Assembly (NCBI GenBank): GCA_022432975.1
Contig: CM039508.1
Span: 31,018,433-31,082,432, forward strand
Source of the DNA: Begonia masoniana
Taxonomy: Eukaryota; Streptophyta; Magnoliopsida; Cucurbitales; Begoniaceae
DNA length: 64,000 nt
Direction: 5' to 3'
The stretch's first letter is position 1; each line of letters begins with the position of its first letter. Below are positions 22,743-34,699 of the stretch, one piece after another. The position numbers and the translations under genes are program-made. The notes beneath the pieces were generated by a model. The model was not told the origin of the DNA, ran no database searches, and saw nothing but the letters and a program-made list of their open reading frames with translations.

Positions 22743-22890
22743 TTATAAAGAACTCCAATAAAAAGTTAAAACAAATATTCTAAGAAAACTAGAAATCGAA
22801 TGAGCTATTAACGTACTTACAATTGATGAAGAATGTCCGCGTAGTGGCTGTGCAGTCGAGCAGTCTACAGAACTGATTTTAAAATCCGGG

Positions 22891-22903
22891 GGCTCTGATA
22901 CCA
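22891..22903 (-). promoter_or_regulatory. Gypsy-1 primer-binding site
   Basis: Minus strand TGGTATCAGAGCC, four bases after the 5' LTR end, complementary to initiator-Met tRNA as in most plant LTR elements. Confidence 0.9.
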
Positions 22904-22907
22904 TAAC

Positions 22908-25403
22908 TGTGACGACCCTATCACTGTACCCAATTTACCCGTACTATATTTTTTTTATACATGTCATTCTAACTTTAAACCTAACCTTAAGCTGAATTTA
23001 AATCGAAACCGAAGTTTGTTTGATAAATCGTTTAAAACATATCCTAAATCAATTAAATAAAACTTAAGCAATTTAAAACAATTAAATAAAAATAATAAAA
23101 ACATTTATCAATCGGCCAGGGGCGAAATCAGAAAGAGGCCTAGCAAAAAGGAAACGGCGATCGATCGCCCAAAACTGGCGATCGATCGCCAAGCACAAAA
23201 TGGCGAGGGGCGATCGTTCGCCCCTCGCGCGGCGTCCAATCGCCCTTGGCGATTTTCACTGGCCAGCGAACGATCGCCATTCCTCCAGCGATCGCTCGCC
23301 AAGCTCTCTGGAATTTCTTCCAGAGAGCTGGCCTTTGCATTTCTTTTACAATCAGCTCTTTGGAATCCGATTCCAGAGAGCAAAGCTTCCTTTCAATATT
23401 TATCCCATGCACACATCAACTTTAACACATCTCCAATTTCATCCTCAATTAACATACTAAACACCTCATAATCGTCCAAACATTTAACTCAAAACGTAGT
23501 CAAACTTTATGAAAACAAACTGCACGGGTATATTTAAAACTATACTTTTCCTCCTGTTATAAAACGTCCAAGCAGTTTATAAAAATAGGTTTTCAAAACG
23601 TTTAAAACCTCAAAGCGTAAACCTATCAACTACCAGTTCTCAAACATCCTAAAATGTCTATACAATTATTAATTTCAGCCCGACAATTCCCAAAACAACA
23701 TGAAAACACCTAACCATGAATCCCACGGGTCAAAAGCGCCTCGACTACTCCAACACACCACCGCGAGCCATCATCCTTCAACTGTGTCACTCCTCAGGTG
23801 GAGGGATCTCATCCTCACCTGTTTCCTCGTAATCACCTACACCATACAACACACTATGAGATAAAAATCTCAGCAAGCTCTCGTAAATGCAATTGCATGC
23901 TATGCGTGTGAGCTTTTAAACCATGCGTTATTTTCTTTACTTTATATGCACTGTAGGTGTCACCGAGATCCTATCCCCCTAACCGGAGAGAGCTCATCCA
24001 GCGGGCTGACTACTCTTTCCAGCTAGAGGAGGGGGGTGCACGCTTACAACACGTACAGCCGTGCCTGAGCCCCACCTCGCGTGACCTGTAAACTGTATGC
24101 CTTTTGGCCTGTATGCCTTTCGGCCCGTAAACTGTATGCCTTACGGCTATTTTTCTATGTATTATCTTTAAAACATCGTGTGGAAATTGATTTTCATGCT
24201 TTTCTTTAAAACACGTGATGCGTGAACAGTTTATATTTCAAAGTAAACAACCACATATGTACCATCAGGACGATAAACAAACAACATACGAAACAACTAA
24301 TCCTAACTACCCAAACCAAAAGAAATTAAACGAAACACGTCTCTAAAACTCCTCGAGACAACCACGACGTACGGTGTAGGCCAATCGGCCAGAGAAGATC
24401 ACGAGAACTTACCTCGTGTCCAATGCAGCTCAAGCTCCGTCCATGAGCGTTGTTTGTCTGAAGCAAAATACAACGTTTGTCGTTAAAACGAGTTTAAACT
24501 TCTAAACGTCCAAATTTAACCAAAACCTTACCTAAGGAATTTCTTAAAATCTCAACCTAACTAATCGAAGTATTTAAACAACGATTAACGCTCGATAGTT
24601 TAAAATTCCAATTAACGAGTTTTCCTAAAAACCTGAAAATTCTCCAATTTTAACATTTCTCACAAATCACTCGAACTTCGTCCAATAACGTTCAATACAT
24701 CCTATACATTCGTAATCTACAACAATCTATCGATTTCGAACCTTAAATCTCTATTTTTAACAAAACCCTAATCGAAAACCTAACCGTATAACTTTGCGAT
24801 AACCGAAAACTAACGCTCTAAAACTTTAGAATCATACCTAGAGCATCGAATGGAGGAGAAAGTGCGAAGAAAATGGAACGATTGGAGGACAAACGGAGGT
24901 TGGAAGTGGAGAACTTTGTCGCGGGAGAGGGAGAGAGCCGAGAGGAGAAGTGCTCTCTGGAAATCGCAGAAGAGAAAAATGAAGAAGAAAGGATTTTTAG
25001 GTTATTTTATAAAATTTACTTTGCAAATTACCATTTTGCCCATAGCACTTAATTCTATTTGTTTCGTCCTTCGTTTAGTTAATTAACTAGCTATTCAGTT
25101 TCACCAAATCTCGTTATTTCACCAATATATCCAACTTATTATTTGAGATTTATTAAAACTGTCCGTTCGCAAATCGGACCTCATTTACTATTTTTACTAA
25201 AACGACCTTTGTATTATGAGAAACTTAATTACTCGGAATATAGCGTTATTACTCCGAAAATTTCCGTAAATTCCTTAAAATTTCAAATTAATAATTAGGA
25301 TCATAATGACGCTTCCTTTTCGTAAAACGAGTTTGATTTGACATATTTATAAAAATGCCAATATATATTATAATATAAAATTCCGTACAGGCCGGATATT
25401 ACA
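22908..25403 (-). repeat. Gypsy-1 5' LTR (2496 bp)
   Basis: Partner of the LTR at 4223-6738. Intron 1 predicted at 24458-24837 and intron 2 at 23837-24412 (576 nt, identical in length to the partner). Confidence 0.92.
24413..24457 (-). other. predicted leader exon 2, Gypsy-1 5' LTR (45 nt)
   Basis: Minus strand: acceptor GCTTCAG before, donor GTAAGTTCTCG after. The matching copy in the 3' LTR reads GCTTTAG, so the substitution keeps the acceptor AG. Confidence 0.5.
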
Positions 25404-25408
25404 ATCGG

Positions 25409-25676
25409 AGACCATACACTTCTCACGAGTAAAGTGTACATTTAAATCTTAGTCACACAACTGACTAATACTAATAAAATTCGCCCTTAGACCATCCACT
25501 GGAAGAACATTCTCCAATATTGGTAATCCAGGAACATTTAGAGTACCCTTTCCAACGACATTGGCTTTGACACCATTGTCAATTGTCAAATGTCACTTTT
25601 CCCATACTTTCTGTTATGATATTCTTTAGAAACCTTTCTCCACCTGTCATGTGCCTAGAATATCCACTATCAAAGT
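25409..25676 (-). pseudogene. Copia-1 protease / pre-integrase region
   Basis: Continuation of Copia-1 beyond Gypsy-1. On the minus strand it contains a recognisable YSRHMTGGERFLKN block typical of the copia protease region, with several stops. It is cut at 25676 by solo LTR-A (TSD AAAGT). Confidence 0.65.
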
Positions 25677-25918
25677 TGTAATAACCCGAGAAGGGATCGT
25701 CACATAATCCGTATCTTTCTTAATTATTTAATCCTTATTACTCACACATGATTCATTATTAGTAGTGTATTTCTTTTTTTTTTTGAAACATAATTTAACT
25801 CAAGATGTCATATGCGATTCGCTAAGCCTCAATCGGCAAAGGAAAACATTACATATCTGCCGGGGGGCAGTACAATGTGTATCGGCTAGTGAAGGGAAAA
25901 CTTTAAGCTTTAGACTGC

Positions 25919-26775
25919 ACAAAATAGCACTTTCATCATCCGATGGCTTAAACACTCTACATCTGCCGATCACTAGACGACAAAATAGCACTTTCATCAT
26001 CCGATGGCTTAAACACTCTACATCTGCCGATCACTAGACGACAAAATAGCACTTTCATCATCCGATGGCTTAAACACTCTACATCTGCCGATCACTAGAC
26101 GACAAAATAGCACTTTCATCATCCGATGGCTTAAACACTCTACATCTGCCGATCACTAGACGACAAAATAGCACTTTCATCATCCGATGGCTTAAACACT
26201 CTACATCTGCCGATCACTAGACGACAAAATAGCACTTTCATCATCCGATGGCTTAAACACTCTACATCTGCCGATCACTAGACGACAAGATAACACTGTC
26301 ATCATCCGATGGCTTAAACACTCTACATCTGCCGATCGCTAGACGACAAAATAGCACTGTCATCATCCGATGGCTTAAACACTCTACATCTGCCGATCGC
26401 TAGACGACAAAATAGCACTTTCATCATCCGATGGCTTAAACACTCTACATCTGCCGATCGCTAGACGACAAAATAGCACTTTCATCATCCGATGGCTTAA
26501 ACACTCTACATCTGCCGATCACTAGACGACAAAATAGCACTCCCATCATCCGATGGTTGAAACACTCTACATCTGCCGATCGCTAGACGACAAAATAGCA
26601 ATTTCATCATCCGATGGCTTAAACACTCTACATCTACCGATCACTAGACGACAAAATAGCACTTTCATTATCCGATGGCTTAAACATTCTACATCTGCCG
26701 ATCGCTAGACGACAAAATAGAACTTTCATCGTCCGACGGCTCAAACACTCTACATCTGCCGATGACGTCAGCCGG
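25919..26775. repeat. 61-bp minisatellite, about 14 copies
   Basis: Each unit contains CATCATCCGATGGCTTAAAC, CTACATCTGCCGATCACTAG and ACGACAAAATAGCAC. The first copies are near identical. Variants (CGCTAG for CACTAG, CTGTCATC, CCCATCATC) occur in the right half, so the left half is the younger part. Confidence 0.93.
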
Positions 26776-27940
26776 ATGATTGCCTTATCCAGCTTCCATC
26801 ACACGGCAGCAAACACCATAATCATCAAACAACCTCATCCGATAGAACATACCATAACTCACCCGAATCTTAACTCAGTAACTATAAACCTCAATGAGTA
26901 GGGATCATAAACTCATTCAAAATACGCATAGCAGAAGACTTAAGCAAAACAAACCAGTCGATAATCCTTAAAATCGTATTCAGACTCTAAAGACAAACCC
27001 TTCAAATCCAAATTCCATTGTCATAAGAAATCCTGTTCTACTAAGTCATTTGTTTATCATAAACTTTTCTGACTTACTATGAGCATAACCAGGGAACTTA
27101 ATCGCCTATCCAGCCTTCACTGTCACACTGAGCATCCTCCGGCAACCAGCTTTAAACATCATCTCTGGACTGGAAATCCTCACCTGCTAACTCTTCACCT
27201 ACATCATAAGGTTTAACTATAAGCCTAATGCTTAGTAAGGAATGCAACACTAACATGGATGCATGAATGTATAATTTGGGAAAAATCACATGCTCATAAA
27301 TCTTTTCTTGTTCATATCTTTCCTCGTAATCATCATTCATAGTCATGGATCATATTCATCGTTCATAGTCATGGCTCATATTCATCGTTCATAGTCATGG
27401 ATCATATTCATCGTGCATAGTCATTGATCATATTCATTATTCATAGTCTTTGATCATATTCTTCATTTAGGTTGTGTTGATTAAGAGAGGATTTGTGCCG
27501 GTAAAGGGGGTTCGACAGTGAGTTTGATCTTTTTCCCTACTGCGGGTCGTATTCATATGTCCCTCTTTGGACTGTGACATACGCCGAACCGCCCCCAACC
27601 CTCACTTAGTCCACGTTGCATAAATCTTATATATATACATATATACATACATATCTTGTTCATGGAAAACATGCATTAAAACATTTTCTTATGCTTGAGA
27701 AACATTCATGATGCATGAACATGAGAACTTTTAACCCATCAGACTATGACAAGGATCATACCAGAGCAGACAACTTCACATTCACTAGCAGGTCATCAAA
27801 TAGTATAACTCACAACATTCATCAATCCTTCAAGTGCAGGCATGCTCATCATCATAAGGTACACATTAGACATCTAAAACAACCTAGTACTCACACGATG
27901 TAGGGCTCTATTAGCCGGAAATCTTAATACATTCACTTAC

Positions 27941-27986
27941 CTGGTCTTCTTAGCACTTGAGCTCCTTTCTCTTCAAACTTCTTCAC
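27941..27986 (-). other. predicted leader exon 2, solo LTR-A (46 nt), acceptor mutated
   Basis: Starts GTGAAGAAG as in LTR-D and LTR-E and is followed by the donor GTAAGTGAATG. The preceding dinucleotide is AC (TTTTAC) where relatives have TTTTAG. Confidence 0.45.
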
Positions 27987-28643
27987 GTAAAACATTTACA
28001 TTGCAGTAGTTAAAACAAAATCCTAATAGTTCTAATCTCAAGTTATCCTAAGATTTAATAGCTAAAGTCATTCCCGAATCTTTAGTCTAATACTCTGTGC
28101 AGTTTGAAATCCAAATCCCAGAACAGACAGATTCGATTATCGATTACTCAGGGGTGGTTGTTCTAAATGTCCAGAATCGATTTGATAAAAGCATTCCCAC
28201 TCTCAGATTTCAAATGTTCTTAATATTAGTCGGCCATTGAAAAATCCAAAACTCCAATGCCGAGTAGAAAATAGGGCTAACAAACTAACAGATAGCTGTG
28301 TTGTCTATTGCATACCTCGGGCACATTGTAGTCGAGTAGTGGCAGAGAAACCGATCGTCGAAGAGAGTATGCTGAAAGCAGAGAGCAAGAGCTTGGGAGA
28401 GAAGAAATCGCCGAAAAGGAAGGTGTCGGCTACAGTGGTTCAAGTGAGGTTTAAAACATTTTCTTTTTCTTTATATATTGGTCATCACCCTCCATTATTA
28501 CAACTTTGCCACTCAACCTAGTTTAAATCCACATAAAATTAATCATTCTTGGTATAAAACTCTAAACTGTGAAGATTGAATGTTCATGACCGTTAATACA
28601 GTTAGGGAGTCACCTGGCTGAAGTTGTCGGGTGTTACAAAAGT

Positions 28644-30490
28644 ACCATGTATCAGTTGACGTGGCCTTGAGGGAAAGATGAGTAACATTGCATTTTAGGT
28701 TGGATTTCTTTTCCCATTTTTGTTGAGGAAATTTGTGAGTTGAAAAGTTTGTAGCAGTACCTTATCTCAAATCGGTAAGATAGGTGAAATATCTAGAACG
28801 AATGTGACCAGGATGATTGCAATAGTGACAAACAAGATTAAATTTATTACCTTTTCTAATGAAAGCAGGGTGATGATTTTGTTTCTTTACGACTTTTGCA
28901 TTATTCGTTTCAGCCTGCTTTCTTTTATCATTAATACCCTTTGCTGATACTACTTGTGCCACTGTATGTTCCTTTTTACAAATAACTTCTGAAGACAGAG
29001 TCTGTGATATCGAGCTTTGACCTTTGTACCCCAGATCAGAACGATCACCACATGATTTGTTGATTCTCAAAATATCATCTAGCTTAGTAGACCTCGAATT
29101 CAACATTTTAACATTTTTCTTCATGAGATTAAGCTTGTTGAATAGATCTGTAACTTCATCCTGACTCTTCTTCCATTTTGCTTCCAACTTGGTCACATTG
29201 TTTTTGAGATTTATCTTCTCATCCCTTAAACTTCCAATTTAAATACGTAGCTGTTGATTCACTTTAACAAGTTTGATCCATTTTTCACGAAGAATTTTGT
29301 ATTCCACGATAAGATCTTCTTTTGTGGTTTCCTCCTCATCTTCATCACTATAGGTTGATATATCATCTCAGACATTCTGAGTAACACTCCCACTTTCTGT
29401 ATGTTCAGCTTTCACAAAAAATCCAACATGGTTGTTTTAAAATTCATCTTCTTTTTCTGACTCATCATCACTCCACATCTTGTTGAGAGAGTTTTTCTTT
29501 TACTTTAAAGTATTGGCACACTCAGCTTGAATATGCCCAAAACCTTCAACTCTCTGAATTTAATTCCTCTGTTTTAGTAGGTTGATTAGACGCATAATTT
29601 TCTTCCCTGTATTTCTTATTACTTGAGGAACTGTTTTAGGAGTTGTCTGACACCACGATTGTTTCTCCCAAATTTCTTCATAACTTGGCTAAAATTCTTT
29701 CATAATAGAGCTAGAGAATCTTCAAGATCATCTTCATCATAATCATTCAAAGTCTATGTCTCTATCTTTAAAGCAACGCCTTTTACTTTCTTTGCTAGCA
29801 TGTCCATTCCAAGATTCATCTCAAATGTTCTGAGAGATCCCATTAGTTCTTCAAGATTCATTTTGAAAATGTCTTTTGCTTTTTCAATAGAAGTAACTTT
29901 ATAGGCAAATCATTGAGGAAGAGATTGCAAATTTTTCCTTACCAATCGTTCTTCCGAGATAGTCTCACCAAGAGCAAATGTCTCATTAGCGATGTCACAT
30001 AATTGTGCATGAACTCAGCAATACTCTCACCTTCATGCATTTTTAGGCTCTCAAACTTTGTAGTGAGCATTTGCATTTTTAATAACCTAACTGCAGATGT
30101 TCCTTCATAAGTGGTTTAAAAAATCTCCCAAGCCCTTTTTGTTGATTCACAAGTGGAAATAAGTCTAAACTGAACAGGATCAACCTCATTAAAAATAGCA
30201 TTAAGTGCCTTTGAATTACTATTTGCTAAAGCATCTTTTGTCAAGGACCAACTTTCTTCAGACTTAAGAGATATAACACTGCTTTCATCAATGATCGTTG
30301 GAGGATTCCATTCAGTCAGAATGGGTCTCTAAGCCTTTTCATCCAAAGCCTAGATAAATGCTCTCATCTGAGCCTTCCAATAAGCGTAGTTGTTTCCATC
30401 CAATAGAGGAAGACGCATTGTTGAACCTCCTTCTTTCATAGACTCCATTTTAGAGAAAATAGACGATTAAGTCCCTCGAATCTCGCTTAG
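28644..30490 (-). pseudogene. Copia-1 gag (broken)
   Basis: The longest readable piece (28762-29196, 144 residues) has a coiled-coil-like Lys/Asn-rich start (WKKSQDEVTDLFNKLNLMKK) and a damaged zinc knuckle CHYCNHPGHIRSRY with Tyr in place of the last Cys. The more 5' part (29200-30490) is gag with many stops. A coiled coil before the knuckle fits SIRE-type gag. The gene sits between the PBS at 30507 and solo LTR-A. Confidence 0.75.
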
Positions 30491-30506
30491 AAAATAGAAG
30501 CGACCA

Positions 30507-30518
30507 GCTCTGATACCA
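30507..30518 (-). promoter_or_regulatory. Copia-1 primer-binding site
   Basis: Minus strand TGGTATCAGAGC, two bases after the LTR end ...CTTTCA. Confidence 0.88.
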
Positions 30519-30520
30519 AA

Positions 30521-31726
30521 TGAAAGTTTAGTGGTTATTTGCACAGTGTCTTAATAAGTTGTCAAACACTGTGTGAGACACCGATAATAAGTGAAATAAT
30601 AAACAATAATAAAAAGCGTAAAGTAAGGAGACATGAGATTGATAACGCAGTTCGGAAAGTACCTATATCTGCGGGGCCAAGCCCAAAATTAAAAACGATT
30701 CTCTGAGTTCACAAAGTTACAAGACACTCGATTTGACACAAAGTAATACTTCCTCTTTTCCTTGTCGCTGCCTCTTCCTAACTTTCCTAGCGAATTTATT
30801 TTTGCGAGCTCCACTCGACTTTAGATCGATCCCTCCCGAAATCTGTATATGGCAAGATCTCCTTGCCCACGATCAGAGCTCCTTCCAAGTTCTAGACAAC
30901 CTCCTCCCGAGACTGAACTTTTAATGAAGAACACAATAAATGCACATGTGACACCGTTTGTAACACCAGTCGTTGTCTTCGAGTGCAACCAACCAACACA
31001 CTTAGAATATCATCAGATTCAGCTACAAACAGTGTGTGTATACATTCAATCAATGATCAATGAATAATGACAAACCCACATGCAGAAACGTTGGGAGAGA
31101 AAAACAATAACTCGAGGCACACGTAATTATGAAAAACCAAGAATAATTCGCGCACAAAAGAACAATAAAACCCCCCGAACCCTATTCTGTGAGGTAATGA
31201 TGCTTAAATATTATTTGCAACAAATCTTGTTCAAATATTTTATCCAAAACAGATTGCCCATAATAAGGAAACTGAATTTCACAATATTTGGTTGTGAGAA
31301 AACAATTGTGACACTTATGGAAAGTCCACTAAAAACAAATCTGAAATGATCCCCAACATATTTGGAATTTATCCCATATTTAGTATGCAAGTATAAATTC
31401 GACTTTCCAAAACCAATTTTCACAGATAACAACTTTCCTTGATTTACAAGCTTCATTAATTGAACTTCCATAACTACTAGATCTTCAGGAATCTACCTTC
31501 TAAAATTTGAATAGATTTATTCTTTATTTCCAATAAACAACAATGATACCATAAGCTTCAATAATTTGACCAAAACTCAATTAATTGTCAAATAGACAGA
31601 TCTTCATAAATTGCCAAAAAATCAACACCAACAAACTTTACATTTATAGTTAGGAACTTTCAAATCACCTTATTGTGATGTTATGAAATTTTTATTCTTA
31701 AGGCTCACTTTAGTGATTAGTGTGTG
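30521..31726 (-). repeat. Copia-1 5' LTR (right border uncertain)
   Basis: The LTR 3' end (...AAACTTTCA) abuts the PBS at 30521. The LTR start is not recognisable and the partner LTR is outside the window. Everything up to the plus-strand copia gag fragment at about 31727 is AT-rich and non-coding, so the LTR may end anywhere before that point. Confidence 0.5.
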
Positions 31727-32267
31727 AGAGCACATCAGGCAAATGAGAGATATTGCGACTCAACTTAAGACACTCAGATTAATATGTCTGCTTTTTTCTT
31801 GGTGCATTATATTTTGAATACTTTTCTACAACCATACAAACCTTTTAAAATCTCTTGTAACATAGATAAGAATAAATTGTCAATCAATGAATTACTGACC
31901 ATGTGTGTTCAAAAGAAAGAAAGGCTGACAAAAGAGATGAGTGATAGTGCATTCACGCTGTCTCATTGAAAGAATAAGAATCAAGTCAAAAAGAAAGTTA
32001 AAGGGAAAGATAAATTACCAATACAAGGTGGTGAAATCAAGAAAGATCATAAGTGTTTCTTTTTGACAAAAAGTGACACATGAAGAAAGATTGCACCAAA
32101 TTTAAGAAATGAATTGAAGAAAAAGGTATATCAATGTCATTTGTTTGTTATGAATCTAATATGGTTAATATATTTATAACACATTGTGAATTGATTCTAA
32201 TTCTACAATCCATATTTCGAATATCTTGCAAAAGATGTGAAACCTTCAGAAACCAATGGGGAAGTGT
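31727..32267 (+). pseudogene. Copia-2 gag-protease fragment
   Basis: A separate copia remnant on the plus strand. Successive frames give HMRQMRDIATQLKTL, FKISCNIDKNKLSINELLTM and CVQKKERLTKEMSDSA (gag), then a decayed zinc-knuckle zone, then STIHISNILQ before the end, matching the start of a copia protease region. At least five stops or frameshifts. It stops at 32267, where an LTR begins. Confidence 0.65.
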
Positions 32268-32725
32268 TGTAACGCCCCGAATTTTATAAATTCAATTCGC
32301 TACTCATAACGCTGAACAAAACTAAGACAATCTGGGAAGATTTTAAAAACTTCACCCGACGGTCAAAATTTGACCTTTATTTAAAAACATCAAGAAAACT
32401 TGCAGCGAAAATTCATTTGTATAAAATAGGGTTAAAACAAAACACTTAAACAATACTTGTGTAACGATTAAAATAATAGAACCAATCGGTCAAAAGAACC
32501 GATGACATAAATGTGTTGAATATTTAAATGTCTTAAATTCAAACACTTCTTCAGCCAAATAGTCTCAGCGGAAGAGCAGAAACAGAAGACATCTTCCGCT
32601 AAACAGTTCCAACGGTAGAAGTAGAGACAAAAAAGTCTCAGTGATAGAAACTGAACAAAATACATCCACCGCTTGCATCCACTAATCACAAAACGACAAA
32701 ATTTACTACCCACATCTACTGATCA
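32268..32725 (-). repeat. truncated Tekay-type LTR end (LTR-G)
   Basis: Left end TGTAACGCCCCG and the next ~100 bp (CAAAATTTGACC, CTTGCAGCG) match the 3' ends of the Gypsy-2 and LTR-F LTRs. It also has the CTTCCGCTA / ACCGATGAC motifs typical of them. The rest is missing: at about 32725 it abuts the CRM-like integrase with no LTR terminus, so a deletion joined the two. Confidence 0.7.
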
Positions 32726-33379
32726 CATCACTATAACATTACGTATGAGGGTACCTAGGGTCCTATTGACAACTTCCGTTTGACAGTCTGTTTTGGGATG
32801 AAACGAGGTGCTGAAACATAATCTAGTCCCCAACCGTTTCCACAATGTGTTCCAAAAAGCACTCAAAAATTTAGTGTCCCTATCCGACACTATGGATTGC
32901 AGAATTCCATGCAAGTGAACGACTTCTTTAAAGTAAAGGTCAGCTATGAAAACAGAATCTTCGGTCTTGGCACAAGGAATAAAATGTGTCATCTTGGAGA
33001 ATCGATCGACGACTACCATTATGGAGTCCTTACTTTGTGTAGTTCGTGGTTGTCCTAAAACAAAGTCCATACTAACCTCTACCCAAGGGTGGGAAGGAAC
33101 AGGTAAAGGCATGTATAAGCCTTGAGGGAGGACCTTACTTTTAGCTTTCTTGCAAATTATGCATGTCTCCAACACGCGGTGTACATCCTTCATCATGTGG
33201 GGCAAATAGAAGTGTTCCTTAAGCATGTCTAGGGTCTTTTTCTCTCCAAAGTGACCTGCTAGGCCTCCATAATGAGCTTCTTTTACAAGGCTTCATCTTA
33301 AACTGCATTGAGGAATGCACAACTTTCCTGCTTTAACCAAATAGCCATCCATGAAACGATATTCTCCTTCGGCTTTATC
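32726..33379 (-). pseudogene. CRM-like gypsy integrase (truncated)
   Basis: A 167-residue minus-strand frame (32723-33226) starts in the zinc module ([21 protein letters not shown]) and has [14 protein letters not shown] and [14 protein letters not shown] (both catalytic Asp), then [18 protein letters not shown] (catalytic Glu). PKTDC replaces the usual PQTDG. It is cut at about 32725 before the C-terminal domain. Upstream integrase sequence to 33379 is readable but frameshifted. Sequence type is closer to CRM/Galadriel than to the Tekay elements here. Confidence 0.8.
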
Positions 33380-34696
33380 CTAACATTTGATGTAGATGAG
33401 TCCAAAGTTTGGGTCAGTTTCATAGTGCTCCTTAATCCAATTGAAACCAAAGAATCTAGTCCCTAACTCTGTAAGTAGAACGCGTTTTCCAGAGAGTGCA
33501 TCAACCACAACATTATTCTCCCCTTTTACATACTTAAGGGTGTACGGAAACCTCTCTAAAAACTCCACCCACGTAGCGTGTCTCTTGTTCAATTTATGTT
33601 GACTCTTGATATCTCTCAAGGCTTGATGGTTAGTATTGATAACAAAATCCCGAGACAAGAGGTAATGTTGCCAGTGCTCTAATGCATTTATGACAGTATA
33701 AAATTCCTTATCATACGTGGAGTAATTTAGGGTAGCTCCTTTCAATTTTTCGCTAAAAAATGCATTGGGTTTCCCCTCTTGCACGAGTACGGCTCCCATG
33801 CCTACTCCAGAAGAATCACTCTTAATTTTGAATACTTTATTAAAATCTGGGAGTGCAAGTACGGGTGAGTGGCATAACTTGTTCTTAATTAGCTCAAAGC
33901 TCTTTTGACAGGCTGAGGTCCAGGTAAACTCTTGGTTTTTCTTCATGCAATCTATAAGTGGTGAGACTATTGAGCTAAAGTCCTTGATAAACCTCTTATA
34001 GAAAGAGGTGAGTCCATGGAAGCTACATACCTCGGTTATAGAAATAGGTGTAGGCCAATCCTTAATGGCCTTGATCTTGTCAATATCAGCTTCCATTCCA
34101 TCCTTAGAATTAACAAACCCTGGAAAGTAAACCTTGTCTTGTGCGAATGAGCATTTACTTAAATTTCCATACAACTGAGCTTTTTGTAGGGTTCGGAAGA
34201 GTATACTTAGATGGTTAAGGTGTTCAGAGAGGTCTAGACTATACACCAGTATATCGTCAAAATAGACAACTATAAATTTTCCTAAGAATTCCTTAAGTAC
34301 ATGGTGCATAAGTCTCATGAATGTACTCGGGGCATTCGATAATCCAAAGGGCATGACCATCCATTCAAATAATCCATATTTCGTCTTGCAGGCCGTCTTC
34401 CATTCGTCACCTTCCTTCATTCTTATTTGATGGTATCCACTCTTGAGACCTATTTTAGAGAAAATGGTGGCCCCACTGAGTTCATCTAACATATCCTCGA
34501 GCCGAGGAATGGGAAATCTATATTTGATGGTAATTTGGTTCACGGCTCGACTATCGACACACATCCTCATGGTGCCGTCTTTCTTGGGTACTAATAAAGT
34601 GGGTACTACACAGGGGCTCATGGACTCTCTTATATACGCCTTGTCCAATAATTCTTGTACTTGATCTTGCAGCTTCTTGGTTTCTTCAGGGTTCAT
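33380..34696 (-). pseudogene. CRM-like gypsy reverse transcriptase-RNase H
   Basis: An uninterrupted 438-residue frame. RT motifs: [36 protein letters not shown] and catalytic [11 protein letters not shown]. The RNase H follows ([37 protein letters not shown]). Several conserved positions are changed ([12 protein letters not shown] for the usual SKIDL; YFPGF for FLG; SDSSG for CDASG), so activity is doubtful although no stop is present. Neighbouring frames are broken. Confidence 0.85.
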
Positions 34697-34699
34697 TCG

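Larger units (their letters stand above)
4223..25403 (-). mobile_element. Gypsy-1: Tekay/Del-type chromovirus, disrupted
   Basis: Complete LTR-to-LTR element in minus orientation inside Copia-1, flanked by the 5-bp TSD ATCGG (4218-4222 and 25404-25408). Order on the minus strand: 5' LTR 22908-25403, PBS 22891-22903, gag-protease, RT, RNase H, integrase with chromodomain, polypurine tract 6739-6752, 3' LTR 4223-6738. Pol is interrupted by solo LTR-B (8853-20401). Without that insert and its duplicated TGAAT the element is about 9.6 kb. Coding parts carry at least six nonsense codons and one small deletion, so it is dead. Confidence 0.93.
25677..28638 (-). mobile_element. Solo LTR-A (2962 bp)
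   Basis: TSD AAAGT at 25672-25676 and 28639-28643. Minus strand runs TGTAACACCCGACAAC to GGGTTATTACA and is the same family as solo LTR-D and LTR-E. It holds a 61-bp minisatellite (25919-26775), a short ~30-bp repeat (TCATAGTCATGGATCATATT, 27330-27460) and a TATA-like ATATATAAAG near 28470. Predicted intron 1 is 27987-28315 and intron 2 is 27199-27940. Small ORFs in it are not genes. Confidence 0.92.

Noticed and set aside
25919..26775. CRISPR array (regular ~61-bp repeats with short conserved blocks)
   Set aside because: The whole unit is conserved, there are no unique spacers, and it is plant nuclear DNA inside a solo LTR: a minisatellite.
28237..28521. Small plant gene (94 residues, EKKSPKRKVSATVV)
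   Set aside because: Falls in the promoter/exon-1 part of solo LTR-A, on the strand opposite to its transcription; no independent support.
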